A DNA stretch of 40,927 nt from Thiothrix nivea DSM 5205 (GCF_000260135.1 NZ_JH651381.1:1-40927), one strand, 5' to 3'. Counted from the stretch's first letter, positions 24,650-34,520 are shown. The notes: generated by a model not told the origin, from the letters alone. Translations and numbers: made by a program.

Positions 24650-24985
24650 ATGTCCCATTTAATCATCCGTGACCTTGACGCTTCGGGGGAACTCGATATG
24701 CATGCCATGTCCCGTGTGTGTGGCGGCAACCGTGGTATGTGGGTATTTGGCTGGATCAACCCTTATTCCCGGCAGCGGGCAGCCACAGCCACCCAGCAAT
24801 TTTTCAACCCGGTGTTTAATATCCAGGTAGCCAACCAGACCATTTCAGGCAATGGCCCAATTACGGCCATTAATGCACCTGTCGCAGCGCCATCCACCGT
24901 CTTGAACGAAAACCTGTCCATTAACAATATCAGTACCTACGTCACCAATATGTTGGACTCATCGCTAAATACAGCGGCTGTATAG
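24650..24985 (+). CDS. Double-glycine leader peptide, paralogue 5 (divergent)
   Basis: 111 aa from ATG 24650, preceded by GGAGGT at 24635-24640. Leader LIIRDLDASGELDMHAMSRV then CGG (GG at 25-26, with Cys in place of Arg). The core is longer and different at its start (NRGMWVFGWINPYSRQRAAT) but keeps ITAINAPVAAPSTVLNEN. It lies 72 bp after paralogue 4 and is probably in the same transcript. Confidence 0.75.
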   Translation: MSHLIIRDLDASGELDMHAMSRVCGGNRGMWVFGWINPYSRQRAATATQQFFNPVFNIQVANQTISGNGPITAINAPVAAPSTVLNENLSINNISTYVTNMLDSSLNTAAV

Positions 24986-25150
24986 CCAAAAACCCGTGAT
25001 GCGCCCGGCATATTCCGCAGAACAAGAAAAAACCAAAAGCCGCAACCTATAAGGCCAGCACCTTTGGCATAAAAAAGGGAGGCTCCCCAAAGAAAACCTC
25101 CCCTTGCTAGGAAGCGTTGGGACACCAGCCAACCCCCTGCCGGCATCCCA

Positions 25151-25181
25151 AAAATGAAGGGCGCAAAACGCCCTTCATTTT
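25151..25181. terminator. Bidirectional terminator between convergent genes
   Basis: AAAATGAAGGGCG (25151-25163) and CGCCCTTCATTTT (25169-25181) form a perfect 13-bp stem with a CAAAA loop, between the peptide operon and the minus-strand secreted gene. Confidence 0.88.
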
Positions 25182-25199
25182 GTATCTGTGCGGAAAGCC

Positions 25200-25574
25200 T
25201 TACTGCTTGGCAGTGTTGCTGTAGCCGTAACCGTTGCCAGCACCGTTACCATAGCCGTAGCCATTGCCAGCGCCGTACCAGTCGCCGTTGCCTTTACCGT
25301 TGGCAGCCATGTCGGTGTTCATGTCAGTGCGGCCTTTGCCTTTGAAAGTAACCGCGAATTCAACTTCACCGTCTGCGTCGCCTTTACCAGTACCCCAGCC
25401 ATTAACATCACCCGCGCCGTTGCCGTAGCCAGTGCCATAAGCGTTGGAAGCGGCAGTACCGTTGCCTGCGCCGTTACCGGTAGCAGAACCGTTATCAAAG
25501 CCGTCGAAGAACTCAGCGGAGGCCGCGCCAGACAAAGCGATCAGGGCAGCGAAAGCGATAGCTTGCAGTTTCAT
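25200..25574 (-). CDS. Secreted Gly/Asn/Tyr-rich protein, sulfur-globule-protein-like
   Basis: 124 aa from ATG 25574, chosen because AGGAG lies 9 bp upstream (the ATG at 25583 would leave no spacing). Signal peptide MKLQAIAFAALIALSGAASA, cleaved before EFFDGF. The mature protein is built of GNG, GYG and NGY repeats (GAGNGYGYGNGAGNGYGY near the end) around a central EVEFAVTFKGKGRTDMNTDM segment. The composition and layout resemble the repetitive proteins that coat periplasmic sulfur globules in sulfur oxidisers; other structural glycine-rich proteins are possible. A 22-bp palindromic site lies upstream. Confidence 0.6.
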   Translation of the reverse strand: MKLQAIAFAALIALSGAASAEFFDGFDNGSATGNGAGNGTAASNAYGTGYGNGAGDVNGWGTGKGDADGEVEFAVTFKGKGRTDMNTDMAANGKGNGDWYGAGNGYGYGNGAGNGYGYSNTAKQ

Positions 25575-25608
25575 AATGTGCATCTCCTAGCAAATTTGTA
25601 TGTTGTCA

Positions 25609-25630
25609 AATATTAGAGAATTCTAATATT
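25609..25630. promoter_or_regulatory. Palindromic operator candidate upstream of the secreted protein
   Basis: AATATTAGA (25609-25617) and TCTAATATT (25622-25630) are exact reverse complements around GAAT. It is about 35 bp before the start codon, next to the expected promoter. Confidence 0.5.
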
Positions 25631-27543
25631 ATAGTTTTCTAATGTAAAGGGCTTTTTTTGCCATCAGAGCACTTTGGGTCAATCTGCATAAAGGTACCAA
25701 ACCCACCGCAGGATTTTGTGAACAGCTTTGATGTATCAGGCTAATCCAGCATTTACCCATCCTGAAATCCCCCCTGTTTCAGACCGCCGATTTCCGGGGA
25801 AGAATCCCAATAGAATCCCGGAGCTTTTCCTCCGCAAAATCATACTCCCCCAGCATGTTGATATGCGCCCATGTCATCGGTGAATGGGTGGCGACTGTTT
25901 GCAGCAGGTTTTCCCGGGCTTCCGGGTCAGTGAGTTTTTCCAGTTGCCGCTCCAGGTACAGGTAGTTTCAGCAGATGATGCTGTTCTTGATCAGCCGGTT
26001 GCAGCCTTCCGCAATTTCCTGTTCTTCCTTTTCAGCCTGTGTGTATTCATGTGGGTTGCCAACGGCCACCGCACGGGCAAAGCGGTTGGAGAGTTCCACC
26101 TTGTTGAGCTGTTTTTCAGTCGCCTGGCGGAGTTCAACGTCATTGACATAGCGCAGGATGAACAGGGATTTGATGATCTGGCCGAAGGCTTTCAGGGTCT
26201 GGTACAGCGCATGTTGGCGGGAATAGGAATTGAGCCGCCGGAAAATGTCGGACGCGGTATTTTCCTTGAGCTTGATGGTGGCGGCCAGGCGCAGCAGGTC
26301 ATCCCAGTTCTCCCGGATCAAGGCGGCATGGATGGTTTTTTCCGGGCTGATCTTCCATTCCGGGTCTGCCCGGTTTTTGGGGCGGAAGATGTACAGCGTT
26401 TGCTTGCCAAGCCCCTTGATGCGCGGGGCAAACGAGAAACCCAGCAGGTGGGTCAGGCCAAAAATGACTTCGGTGTAGCCGTGCGTATCGGTGGAATGGA
26501 TGTCGCTTTTCACCACATCATTGTGCATCAGCCCATCAATCACATACGCACTTTCCCGGTCAGAGGCACTGATCACCAGGGAGTGCCACAGGAAGTGGCG
26601 TTCATCCACGAAGGTGTAGGCGCTTACCCCCTGGCCTTGCCCAAAATATTTGAAGGAGGCTCATTATGTGTTTCGGGGTCTTGCCGAATGCCCCTTGAAA
26701 TTGGCAACGACCTCCCCCAACTGATAACCATCCGATAAGCCAGAATAGGGAAGCCGGTGGGGAGTTTGATCAGCATAGCCAGCCTGACCAGTGATGAAGC
26801 CTGCTACCAGCAAGTCCGCGCGTTGCACTGGCCTGATGGGGTGGTGTGCCCGCATTGCGGTTCACGGGAAACCATCCGCCGGGGCAAAGATGACCGGCAG
26901 CCGGAACGGCAACGCTACCAGTGCAAAGGTTGCAACAAGCGTTTTGATGACCTGACGGGGACGGTGTTTGAGGGGCATCATCAGCCGCTGAAGGTATGGA
27001 TATTATGCCTGTACCTGATGCCGCTGAACCTGTCCAACCAGCAAATCGCCCACGAACTGGGATTGAACAAAGACGATGTGCAGGCCATGACGGGCCAGTT
27101 ACGGCAGGGTATTGAGAAAAAAAACACCGGTAAGCCTGTCTGGGAATGTTGAATTGGATGAAGTTTACGTCAAAGCTGGGCATAAGGGACACCCGGCAGC
27201 CGTTATGCGTGCAGGCCGCAAGGGGCGGTGCCGGGGGCTGAAAGGCGCACCGGGGCGCGGCACGCTGGAGAAAGACAAACCGCCCATCTTTGGCATGATC
27301 CAACGCTCTGGGGAGGTAGTGATCCGTATGTTGGCGAACGTCAAACAGGCCACGATCAAGCCCCTGATACTGGAAGCCGTGGCGGCTGGCACGCTGGTGT
27401 ATACCGACGAGTACAGCATTTACAGCCAGTTGGAAGAGTGGGGTTACGATCATAAGACAGTCAACCACGGCGCGGGTGAATATGCCCGTGATGAGGATGG
27501 CGACGGTTTCCATGAAGTCCACGTCAACACCATGGAAGGTTTT

Positions 27544-28813
27544 GGCTCTATGTGAATCGTAGTGGGTAGATTATCCTAAGGGTATGAACAGCGACACACT
27601 ATTTGGAATGGCCTTGGGGCTGACCTCACCTTGGCAGGTGGACAGCATCGACTTCAGCGGGACGGAAGGACGCCAGGAATTGCACATCCGTATCAGCTTC
27701 GCGCGTGGCAGCCGTTTTGCCGACCAAAGCGGGGAACCTTGCCCGGTGCATGACACGGTGGAGCGGCGTTGGCAGCACCTGAACTTCTTTGAGCATACCT
27801 GTTACCTGCATTGCCGTGTCCCGCGCATCCGCACCGGATCGGGTCAGGTTGAGACGGTTGCCGTCCCCTGGGCGCGTCCCGGAAGTGGCTTCACGCTGCT
27901 GTTTGAGGCGCTGGCCATGGCACTGATCGAACGGGAGATGCCGGTCAACCGGGTGGCGGAACTGATGCGGGTCAACCCGCAACGCATCTGGACGGTGTTC
28001 AACCACTGGGTTTGTGAAGGCCGCCAGCAGGATGACCCGTCCGGCATCACCCGGCTGGGGGTGGACGAGACCTCCACCCGCAAAGGGCACAACTACATCA
28101 CCGTGGGGGTTGACCTGGATGCCCGCCGCGTCGCCCATGCCACCGAAGGCAAGGGCAAGGAAACGCTGTCCCAGATCCAGAAACACCTAGCCAGCCATGA
28201 GGTGAAACCGTCACAAATCACCGATGTCAGCATTGACCTGTCGCCTGCATTCATTGCCGGAGTAGGGAAGCCTTCCCGGATGCCGCCATCACCTTTGACC
28301 ATTTCCACGTCACCCAGTTGCTGAACAAGGCCATGGACAAGGTGCGCAAGCTGGAGCGCAAGGAACATGCCGACCTCAAAGGCCACAAGTACACCTTCCT
28401 GAAAAACTACGATAACCTGTCAGAACAGCAGGAGCAGTCACTGGCAGCGTTCATCACCCTCTACCCCACGCTGGGTACTGCCCACCGTCTCAAGGTGCTG
28501 TTCAACGACCTGTGGACAATGCCCGACAGGAAAACGGCGGAAGCCTTCCTGCAACAATGGTGTGATGAGGTGGATTCTGCTGGCATCCCGGCCTTCCAGA
28601 CGTTTGCCAACACCGTCCGGGCGCACTGGTCGGGGATCATCCGGTTCGTTGAATCACACATCTCCAACGGCATCCTCGAAGGCATCAACCACAAAATACA
28701 GTTGGCCAAACGGCGGGCGCGGGGGTTCCGCAATACCCACAACCTCATCAACATGGTTTACTTCCTGTGCGGCAAACTGGAGTTCAGTTACCCACGGTAT
28801 TCCACATAGAGCC
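27544..28813 (+). mobile_element. ISL3-family insertion sequence (right copy)
   Basis: Mirror of 19301-20570, flanked by AAGGTTTT at 27536-27543 and 28814-28821. Confidence 0.9.
27584..28809 (+). pseudogene. ISL3-family transposase, one-base frameshift (right copy)
   Basis: Same sequence and same lesion as 19305-20530: the first frame ends at 28324 and the second runs 28318-28809. Confidence 0.88.
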
Positions 28814-31297
28814 AAGGTTTTTGGTCGCTGCTACGTTCATGGTTACGCCCGCACCGGGGCATTTCCCAGGAAAAACTGCCGTGTTACCTCGCCTTCTTCG
28901 AGTGCCTGCACAACATCAGGAAACGCGGACAAGCTGCTCTACATTCCTTGTTGTCCCTGCTGATGGGCTAAGACCCTGAAACACATAATGAGCCTTGAAG
29001 GAACGGCTGGCGTGCAGGGATTCACCCCGCACCTCAAATTTCTGACCATCGCTGGCGGTATGGAGCTGGTCAGCATCGCGCCGGTATCGGTTGGGCAGTT
29101 CCATCCGGTCTATTGCCTTCAACACCCTGTCATTGGCGGCACGGACATTCTCCAGCGAGAAACGCCAGTTCACCGCATGTTCCAGCTCATTCTCTGTCAT
29201 GCGTGAGGAAATCCGCGCCATTTTGCGGATGCCGATCCCATAGCCCAAGTCCATAATCCCTGCCAGTAACGCAGGCCGGGAAACGGTTTGCGTGATATGG
29301 GTTTGTTGCCAGTGCTCAAAAGCCTTGAGCGTGCCGCAATGCCGGTTAACCGTATCCAGCACCTGGGCCAGCGGCACATCATGCCGTTGCGGGAACCATT
29401 CCTGTAAGGGGTCAGTTTCACTGGCGTCCAGCGCCGGGGTCTTGATATGGAAAGTGCCATCAGACCGGAAGCTCAGGTGAGGGTTATCACTGGCGGCGGC
29501 ATTGGTTTCCTGGTACTGCCGGAACAACGCTGCATCCAGTGTTTTGAGGACTGGCTCAGGATCAGCCAGTTCAATCAGCCCGGCACGTTCCAGCAGTTTC
29601 GGCTTATCCCGCTCCCAACGTTCCTTGTCGATCAGGTAGCTGTCCATCGGACGGTATTTGTAGGAGTGCCGGAGGTTGAGATGGCCGGATTTGATAGCTG
29701 CGGCCACCTGCTGGAACAGAAACACCTTGTACAGGGAGATTTTGAAGGTGCCACCCTCCCTGACCACGGCTTTCAGCTCATCAGCATCCAGGAAATCCGT
29801 TGGTGCTTTATCGGTGATGGCCCCGTCCTTGCTTTTGAAATACCCAATGGTTTCCATTAGCGGGCCGGTCTGGCCGACAGGTTCAAACGTCAGGGCTTTC
29901 AGGATCGGGCTAAGGCGGTTTTGCAGTTTCACTGAATGCTTTTCCAGAATGCCATGCCAGATTTCGGATTGCCCGGCCTGTTGCAACCCTTCCTTCAGTT
30001 GTTCAAAGGATTCGGTCTTGCCCTGCTCCAGCAAGGCTTTAATCCGGGTTACTTTCTCGGTATCAGACAGGAAAGCGTCGCCGGTTAAACCACGCAGTTC
30101 CCGGAGCAAGCCAAAGACAGAACTGTCCAGTTCATCAACGGCGGCCTTGATCTGCTGGTTCTGTGTTTTGCGTTGTTCAAGTAGGTGGTCTTTATGTTCG
30201 CGGGTGACCATGCTCTGGAAGGCTGCCATCACACTGAGGAATATATCCACCAGATTATCCTGGATGCGGAAGAACTGGTGGGCGATGAAAGCGGTGGCAT
30301 GAATGTAACGGTCAGCTTCTGAGCGCTGTTGTAGCTGGAACATCCGTGACCTGATGACGTTACCGGCATAGTAATGGATGCCTGCATAGCCGAGGTTGAG
30401 GATGGATAAGATACTATCCAATTGCCGATAGAGTTCTGATAACGCCTCAAAATCGGCAACGGACGCTTTCACCCTTGAAGGTTTTGTGGACTGGGAGATC
30501 TTTTTGAGTAACGTCAGACGGTACTGGTTTTGGCCATCTGGGGCAGTAAACAGAGCGTCCAATAGTTGGCGTGCCTCATTACCCAAACGGTTCCCCATCA
30601 ACGCAACCAGGTTGGATTTCTGTGTTTGCAAACCAGCCCTGATCAAGTCCGATAAGGTTCGTGTACGCGGCATTTGTATGTGCTTCTGAACAAGAAAATC
30701 GGCACAACGGTCAAAGATCAGTTTTGGTTTTAGGTAGGTCTCTGCCATGGTGGCGATTTCAGTGGCAAGAAGTGACTCGGCTTTGTTGTCAAAAGGACTG
30801 AAGCCATAAATTCCAGTATGGTCCTTTGGTGGCGTAGCCGGGTTGTTTCCGTGTAATCACTGGAATTGAATGCCCCGCCGTCCAGGCCAAGCTGGCGTGC
30901 TACTGCATCAACATCCCGTTGTACAAAATCTTGTGGCAGGAAAAACCGTTTTGTGGCCTTGAAATAACCGCAGAGCAGAAGAAAACCTATCTGGCTGCTG
31001 GGTGTACGCAAGGTTCTGGCAACCTCAAGCAGCGCACCGGGGAAACTGAAAAATTGCTTACGCTGCCTGTAGTCAAACAGTGGGGGCTTATCAAACGCTT
31101 CTTGTGCGCTAGCGGTGAGAATACACATCCGGGACATAGTGTTCTCCGTAACAGTTGTTCTCAAAACCTTCGTTTTAGGGATAGGTCATGCCACACCCCC
31201 AAAGGCCGGTGATTCCCGCTAAATCATAGCCGTTATCCTTGTCCCGAAACCTTTGTTCCTTTACATTCAAGGAAGCCCCATTAAAGGACAGATTGCC

Positions 31298-31335
31298 ATG
31301 CTGATTGGTTATGCCAGAGTCTCGACCATAGACCA
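31298..31335 (+). pseudogene. tnpR: tnpR resolvase, first 12 codons cut off by the IS
   Basis: MLIGYARVSTID plus two bases of the next codon, including the catalytic serine, ending at the ISAzo13 boundary. It continues exactly at 10824 after removal of the duplicated CA. Confidence 0.92.
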
Positions 31336-32653
31336 AGGTGATTTACCTCAAAGACATTACCCAAAAACAGGGCGAATCAGAATGTCCCATTTTGGTAAAG
31401 CAGCATTTCTTTCCAGCCTCGCCTCAACAGCCTCCATAGCTTTTTTGCTGAGGGTCACACCCTTCTCATAAACCTTGCGACTGAATTCGACCATGGGGTT
31501 GATGCCTTTCCAGGTCATGGTTTTTGCCCATTCCAGCAGGGTTTCGGCATCCTTGAGCTGGGTGCCGTTCCAGTGTTGTTCCAGAATCCCCCAGCAGCGT
31601 TCAATCGGGTTGTACTTGCTGTGGTAAGGCGGGTAGTACAGCAGGTGGACTGTCTTACCGGTATGGTTGGCGAATTCCACCATGCGCTTGAGGAATTGCG
31701 TCCTGATCCCGCTGCTTTCCGGGCCATTGTCCGCTTTGATCTGGATGCACTGGCAGAGGCGTCCTTGTCAGCAGAAGGCATCTGTTCCCATACCCGGCAC
31801 AGGGAATCCACGATGAAGTCACTGGTTTTGCTGGAACTGCCGAAGGTCAGGTAAACCTGCCCACTGTCCTCATCCAGTACGCCAAAAGGGATGTATTTCT
31901 CTTTGCAGCCCATCTCATGGTCAGCGGCTTTATTGTCACCCCGTGTTTTCCCGCCCCGTGAGTAGTCACCGATGTTGACGGTCGCCTTGCAGTCCATGCT
32001 CAGGCGTTTGACCGCCCCATCGGCAAACTGCCCATCGTTGGCCTGGATATTGGCGAAGATGGCGTCGGTTTCTGGAATTTTTTTGCGGCTTGGCTTTCTC
32101 CACCTTGCGCAGGCGGTAGCCATTCCGGTTGAGTATCCGCGCCATGGTGCTGGGGCGGGCACTTGTCCACCGCTGAAACCCATGGCCTGTAACTGCCGGA
32201 TGGCTTCCGCCGCCGTCAGGCGGGTGTAGGCGATGCTGCTGCGGAATGTCGGGTCTTGCTGGCTATGTGCTTCCGCCAGCGCCAGCAAGGCGGCTGCCGC
32301 TTCCGGCTGGGTTTCCTCCCAGCGCTTCTGGCCACAATACGCCGCCTGCGCACCCACGCAAACCATGCCGCTGCGCTGTTCCTCCAAACCCAACTGCACC
32401 CCCTCCCGACCCCAGCCAAAACACCTTTCAGTCTGGCGGGCGTTGCCTGCACAATATTTCCGGCTCATGTCCGCCTGGAACGCACGGCGGGTGCTGCCAG
32501 ACATTTTCGAGGCCGCCAGTTTCAGGTCGGCTATCTGGGATTCACTCAGGATCGGGTTAGCTGTTTGGGGTTCGGGGGGCATGGGGATAGGGACTCCGCT
32601 TGTCGATAAGACAAGTGTAGCCATTGCGGGGGAATCTTTCAGGGAAATCCCCT
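31336..32653 (-). mobile_element. ISAzo13-family insertion sequence, copy B (1318 bp)
   Basis: Same ends as copy A (AGGTGATTTACCTC at 31336; AGGGGATTTCCCTG inward from 32653) and same orientation. The left flank is tnpR codons 1-12; the right flank is the HsdS-like gene. It differs from copy A by four homopolymer lengths and a 2-bp insertion (GGCAGAGGCG near 31753). Confidence 0.9.
31357..32582 (-). pseudogene. ISAzo13-family transposase, frameshifted (copy B)
   Basis: Here the 3' end is correct (KKAMEAVEARLERNAALPKW then DILIRPVFG), unlike copy A. One G is missing near 32150, so GQVPAP is followed by a wrong frame; it returns to the normal frame at the A7 run (RKKIPETDAIFANIQANDGQ). An AG insertion near 31755 breaks it again in the catalytic domain. 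Neither copy alone encodes a full enzyme. Confidence 0.85.
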
Positions 32654-32930
32654 TAAAGATGTTGCGCTTATCCGTTCCGGTTTTGTTGAGGCTGATTTTT
32701 GGTTGATCCGGCGCGGGTCACTGGAAACCATCGGGCAACCCACCAAAACCTATTCCCCTTATCATATCGGTGTCAGGGTTGAGCAAACCGGGCTTATACT
32801 GCCTGACTATTTGTTTTACGTGTTCATGCACTTGCACCAGTCCGGGCAGTGGCGGGTGTTGGCACATGGCACGTTGGAACTGGTGCATATCCGCACCGAA
32901 GACGTGCGCAATATTGCGCTAACAGCGTAA
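32654..32930 (+). pseudogene. HsdS-like (type I specificity) gene, 5' end separated by the IS
   Basis: From 32655 reads KDVALIRSGFVEADFWLIRR to a stop at 32930 (DVRNIALTA). With the three codons at 9495-9503 it gives a protein of about 94 aa that begins like restriction specificity domains (MRLKDVA-IRSG). It is much shorter than a full HsdS, so it may be a single-domain plasmid relative. The assignment is tentative. Confidence 0.45.
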
Positions 32931-32971
32931 TGGTGAGGGGCTAACGCCCCTCTCCCTTTTGAGGATCGGTA

Positions 32972-33382
32972 ATGGAAATCAAGATACCCAGTATCCAGGA
33001 ACAGCAGCGGTTTATCTTTGAACAGGGGACTAGGGAGGCAATCCGCCAGCTTGAGGAGAACCTAAACGCGCCCGTGGTGCAGGATTTGGGGATCGACGAA
33101 AGCCAGTACAGTAATGCACACCTGTTGTCAGAAGACCGCTGGGAAGCCCCACACCCGGATATTGTGTATGCCTACATTGAGCAGTTTAAACGCCATTCTG
33201 AGTACAAGAGTGATAAGGCGGTTGCCCAGTGGTTGGGGATGCGGGGCAATAATGCCGAGCGTAACTTGAGGGCATTCAAGACGGGGGAAAGCAAGCCGCC
33301 GTATGGGATTTGGCGGCGGTTGCTGGTGGCTACCGGGAGAGCGCCACAGGAGATTATTCCCGTGATTGCGTTCATGCGCTGA
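32972..33382 (+). CDS. Unknown plasmid protein with helix-turn-helix-like C-terminus
   Basis: 136 aa. The N-terminal half is acidic and helical (QEQQRFIFEQGTREAIRQLE). The second half (YKSDKAVAQWLGMRGNNAER, LRAFKTGESKPPYGIWRRLL) looks like a transcription-regulator-type helix-turn-helix (KAVAQWLGM...NLRAFKTG). It lies 41 bp after the HsdS-like gene in the same direction and is followed by a strong terminator. Confidence 0.65.
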   Translation: MEIKIPSIQEQQRFIFEQGTREAIRQLEENLNAPVVQDLGIDESQYSNAHLLSEDRWEAPHPDIVYAYIEQFKRHSEYKSDKAVAQWLGMRGNNAERNLRAFKTGESKPPYGIWRRLLVATGRAPQEIIPVIAFMR

Positions 33383-33389
33383 GGGTAGG

Positions 33390-33420
33390 CGGAGCAACTG
33401 ACTTCTTATCAGTTGCTCCG
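33390..33420 (+). terminator. Strong hairpin terminator
   Basis: CGGAGCAACTGA (33390-33401) pairs exactly with TCAGTTGCTCCG (33409-33420). The T-rich tract AATTTGGTTAATTTTT follows. Confidence 0.85.
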
Positions 33421-33539
33421 AATTTGGTTAATTTTTAATCTTCATCATAAGTTCATACGGCAACAAGGGCTTAGGGCAGTTGCCCACAGGATTATTCACG
33501 GATTCTGGGGATAAACGTTGTAGGTGAAATGTAACGTAG

Positions 33540-34520
33540 CTATTGCTTGTTGGTGGGCTTTGCCTTGCTGCTTTTGGGGGTGTCAGGTGCTGCTGGGGTG
33601 AGGGTTGCCAGCAATGCCGCGTTCTGTACCCGCAGTGCTTCCAGTTCCCCGCGTAATCCCGCTGCATCCTCCCGGCTGGTGCTGGCGGCCTGTAGCACCT
33701 GTTCTTTTTCCGCTTGTGCCTTGTCGAGGCGTTCCCCTAGCTGTTGGATCTCGCGGGCATGGCGTTCTTGGTCTACCTGTTGCTGTTGGTGCAGGCTGGC
33801 AAGCTGGGTTTGTGCCTGGTCGAGTTGGGCTTGCAGGCGCACGGCTTCCGCCGTTTGGGTTTTCAGGGTATCGCTGGTGTGGCTGAGGTTAGTTTGCAGG
33901 GCTTGCACCTCGCTGGTGTGGCGTTCTTGCAGAGCTTGCGTTTCTTGGGTGTGCCGCTGGCGTTGCGCGGTGTTTTCGGCATGAGCATGTTGCAGTTCCG
34001 CTTTGAGGTCGTCGGCGCGTTTGGTGGTTTCTTCTGCCCGTGCTTCGGTGGTGGCAAGCTGGCGGCTCTTGCTGGCGTTTTCTTGCCGCAGGGTTTCAAT
34101 GGTAGTGCTGGCAGCCTGTAGGTCTTGGGTAGCTTGCAGGTGCTGGGCTTGCAGAGTTTCCAGTTCAACGCTCAGTTGATCGGCTAGTTCAGTGGCTTCT
34201 TGTTGTGCGGTTTCAAGCTGGACGCGGGTAGCTTCCAGTGCTTCGCGTTCGCTGCTCAGGCGGGCGTTGGCCTTGTCCAGCGCCACTGCCCAGATTTCCG
34301 CGCCGATCTCGTCCAGGCGGCTGGTGATGGCTTCCGGGGCCGGTTCGCGCATGGGCGTAGTGGTGGCCTGTTGTTTGGCCTTCCATTCGTTCATGGCTTC
34401 GGAAATGGTGGTGAAGGAGCCACCGCCAAGGGCTTTACGCACGTTGGCAAGCGTGGGGGATTCGCCGGACTCAGCGAGCTGGTCGGCGGCGTGGAAGATT
34501 TGCTCTTTGGTGAGTGCCAT
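33540..34520 (-). CDS. kfrA: KfrA-like DNA-binding coiled-coil protein
   Basis: 326 aa from ATG 34520 (MALTKEQIF, preceded by GGAGC). The N-terminal KfrA domain has KEQIFHAADQLAESGESPTL, VRKALGGGSFTTISEAMNEW; the rest (about residues 75-300) is a continuous Glu/Gln/Ala coiled coil, ending in a Pro/Lys tail. KfrA proteins on IncP and related plasmids bind their own operator and form a filament-like platform that aids stability. The palindromic site 34533-34563 is the likely operator. Confidence 0.88.
   Translation of the reverse strand: MALTKEQIFHAADQLAESGESPTLANVRKALGGGSFTTISEAMNEWKAKQQATTTPMREPAPEAITSRLDEIGAEIWAVALDKANARLSSEREALEATRVQLETAQQEATELADQLSVELETLQAQHLQATQDLQAASTTIETLRQENASKSRQLATTEARAEETTKRADDLKAELQHAHAENTAQRQRHTQETQALQERHTSEVQALQTNLSHTSDTLKTQTAEAVRLQAQLDQAQTQLASLHQQQQVDQERHAREIQQLGERLDKAQAEKEQVLQAASTSREDAAGLRGELEALRVQNAALLATLTPAAPDTPKSSKAKPTNKQ

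Larger units (their letters stand above)
26757..28971 (+). pseudogene. IS1595-family transposase, split and frameshifted (right copy)
   Basis: Mirror of the left copy: zinc ribbon and DDE parts at 26757-27543, A8 frameshift at about 27114-27121, ISL3 insertion, and the C-terminal part at 28814-28971. Confidence 0.88.
26658..28994 (+). mobile_element. IS1595-family insertion sequence inside tnpA (right copy)
   Basis: Mirror of 19120-21456, with the same TTGAAGGA duplication (TCCTTCAA on the other strand) at both ends. Confidence 0.9.
25779..31137 (-). pseudogene. tnpA: Tn3-family tnpA, right copy, with an extra frameshift
   Basis: Same gene as 16976-22335, with the same TGA in place of Trp (25968-25970) and the IS1595 insertion at 26658-28994. 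In addition a T4 run becomes T3 (AAA at 30808-30810), which shifts the frame early (LEF then MASVLL instead of LEFYGFSPFD). Confidence 0.9.
25676..31335 (-). mobile_element. Tn3-family transposon, right copy (inverted; outer end at 10824-11433)
   Basis: Reverse complement of 16778-22438. Coordinates in the two copies sum to 48114 up to a one-base deletion near 30808, then to 48113. It has the same nested IS1595 and ISL3 insertions, the same nonsense codon and the same frameshifts. It stops at 31335 because the ISAzo13 element splits tnpR there; the remaining 610 bases are at 10824-11433, beyond IS copy A. Confidence 0.92.

Noticed and set aside
25884-26738. Long ORF antisense to tnpA (also 21376-22230)
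   Set aside because: It is the complementary frame of the conserved transposase region and spans its end; no independent signals.
26770-27522. Long ORF antisense to the IS1595 transposase (also 20592-21344)
   Set aside because: Shadow of the zinc-ribbon and DDE coding frames; repetitive Pro/Ser composition.
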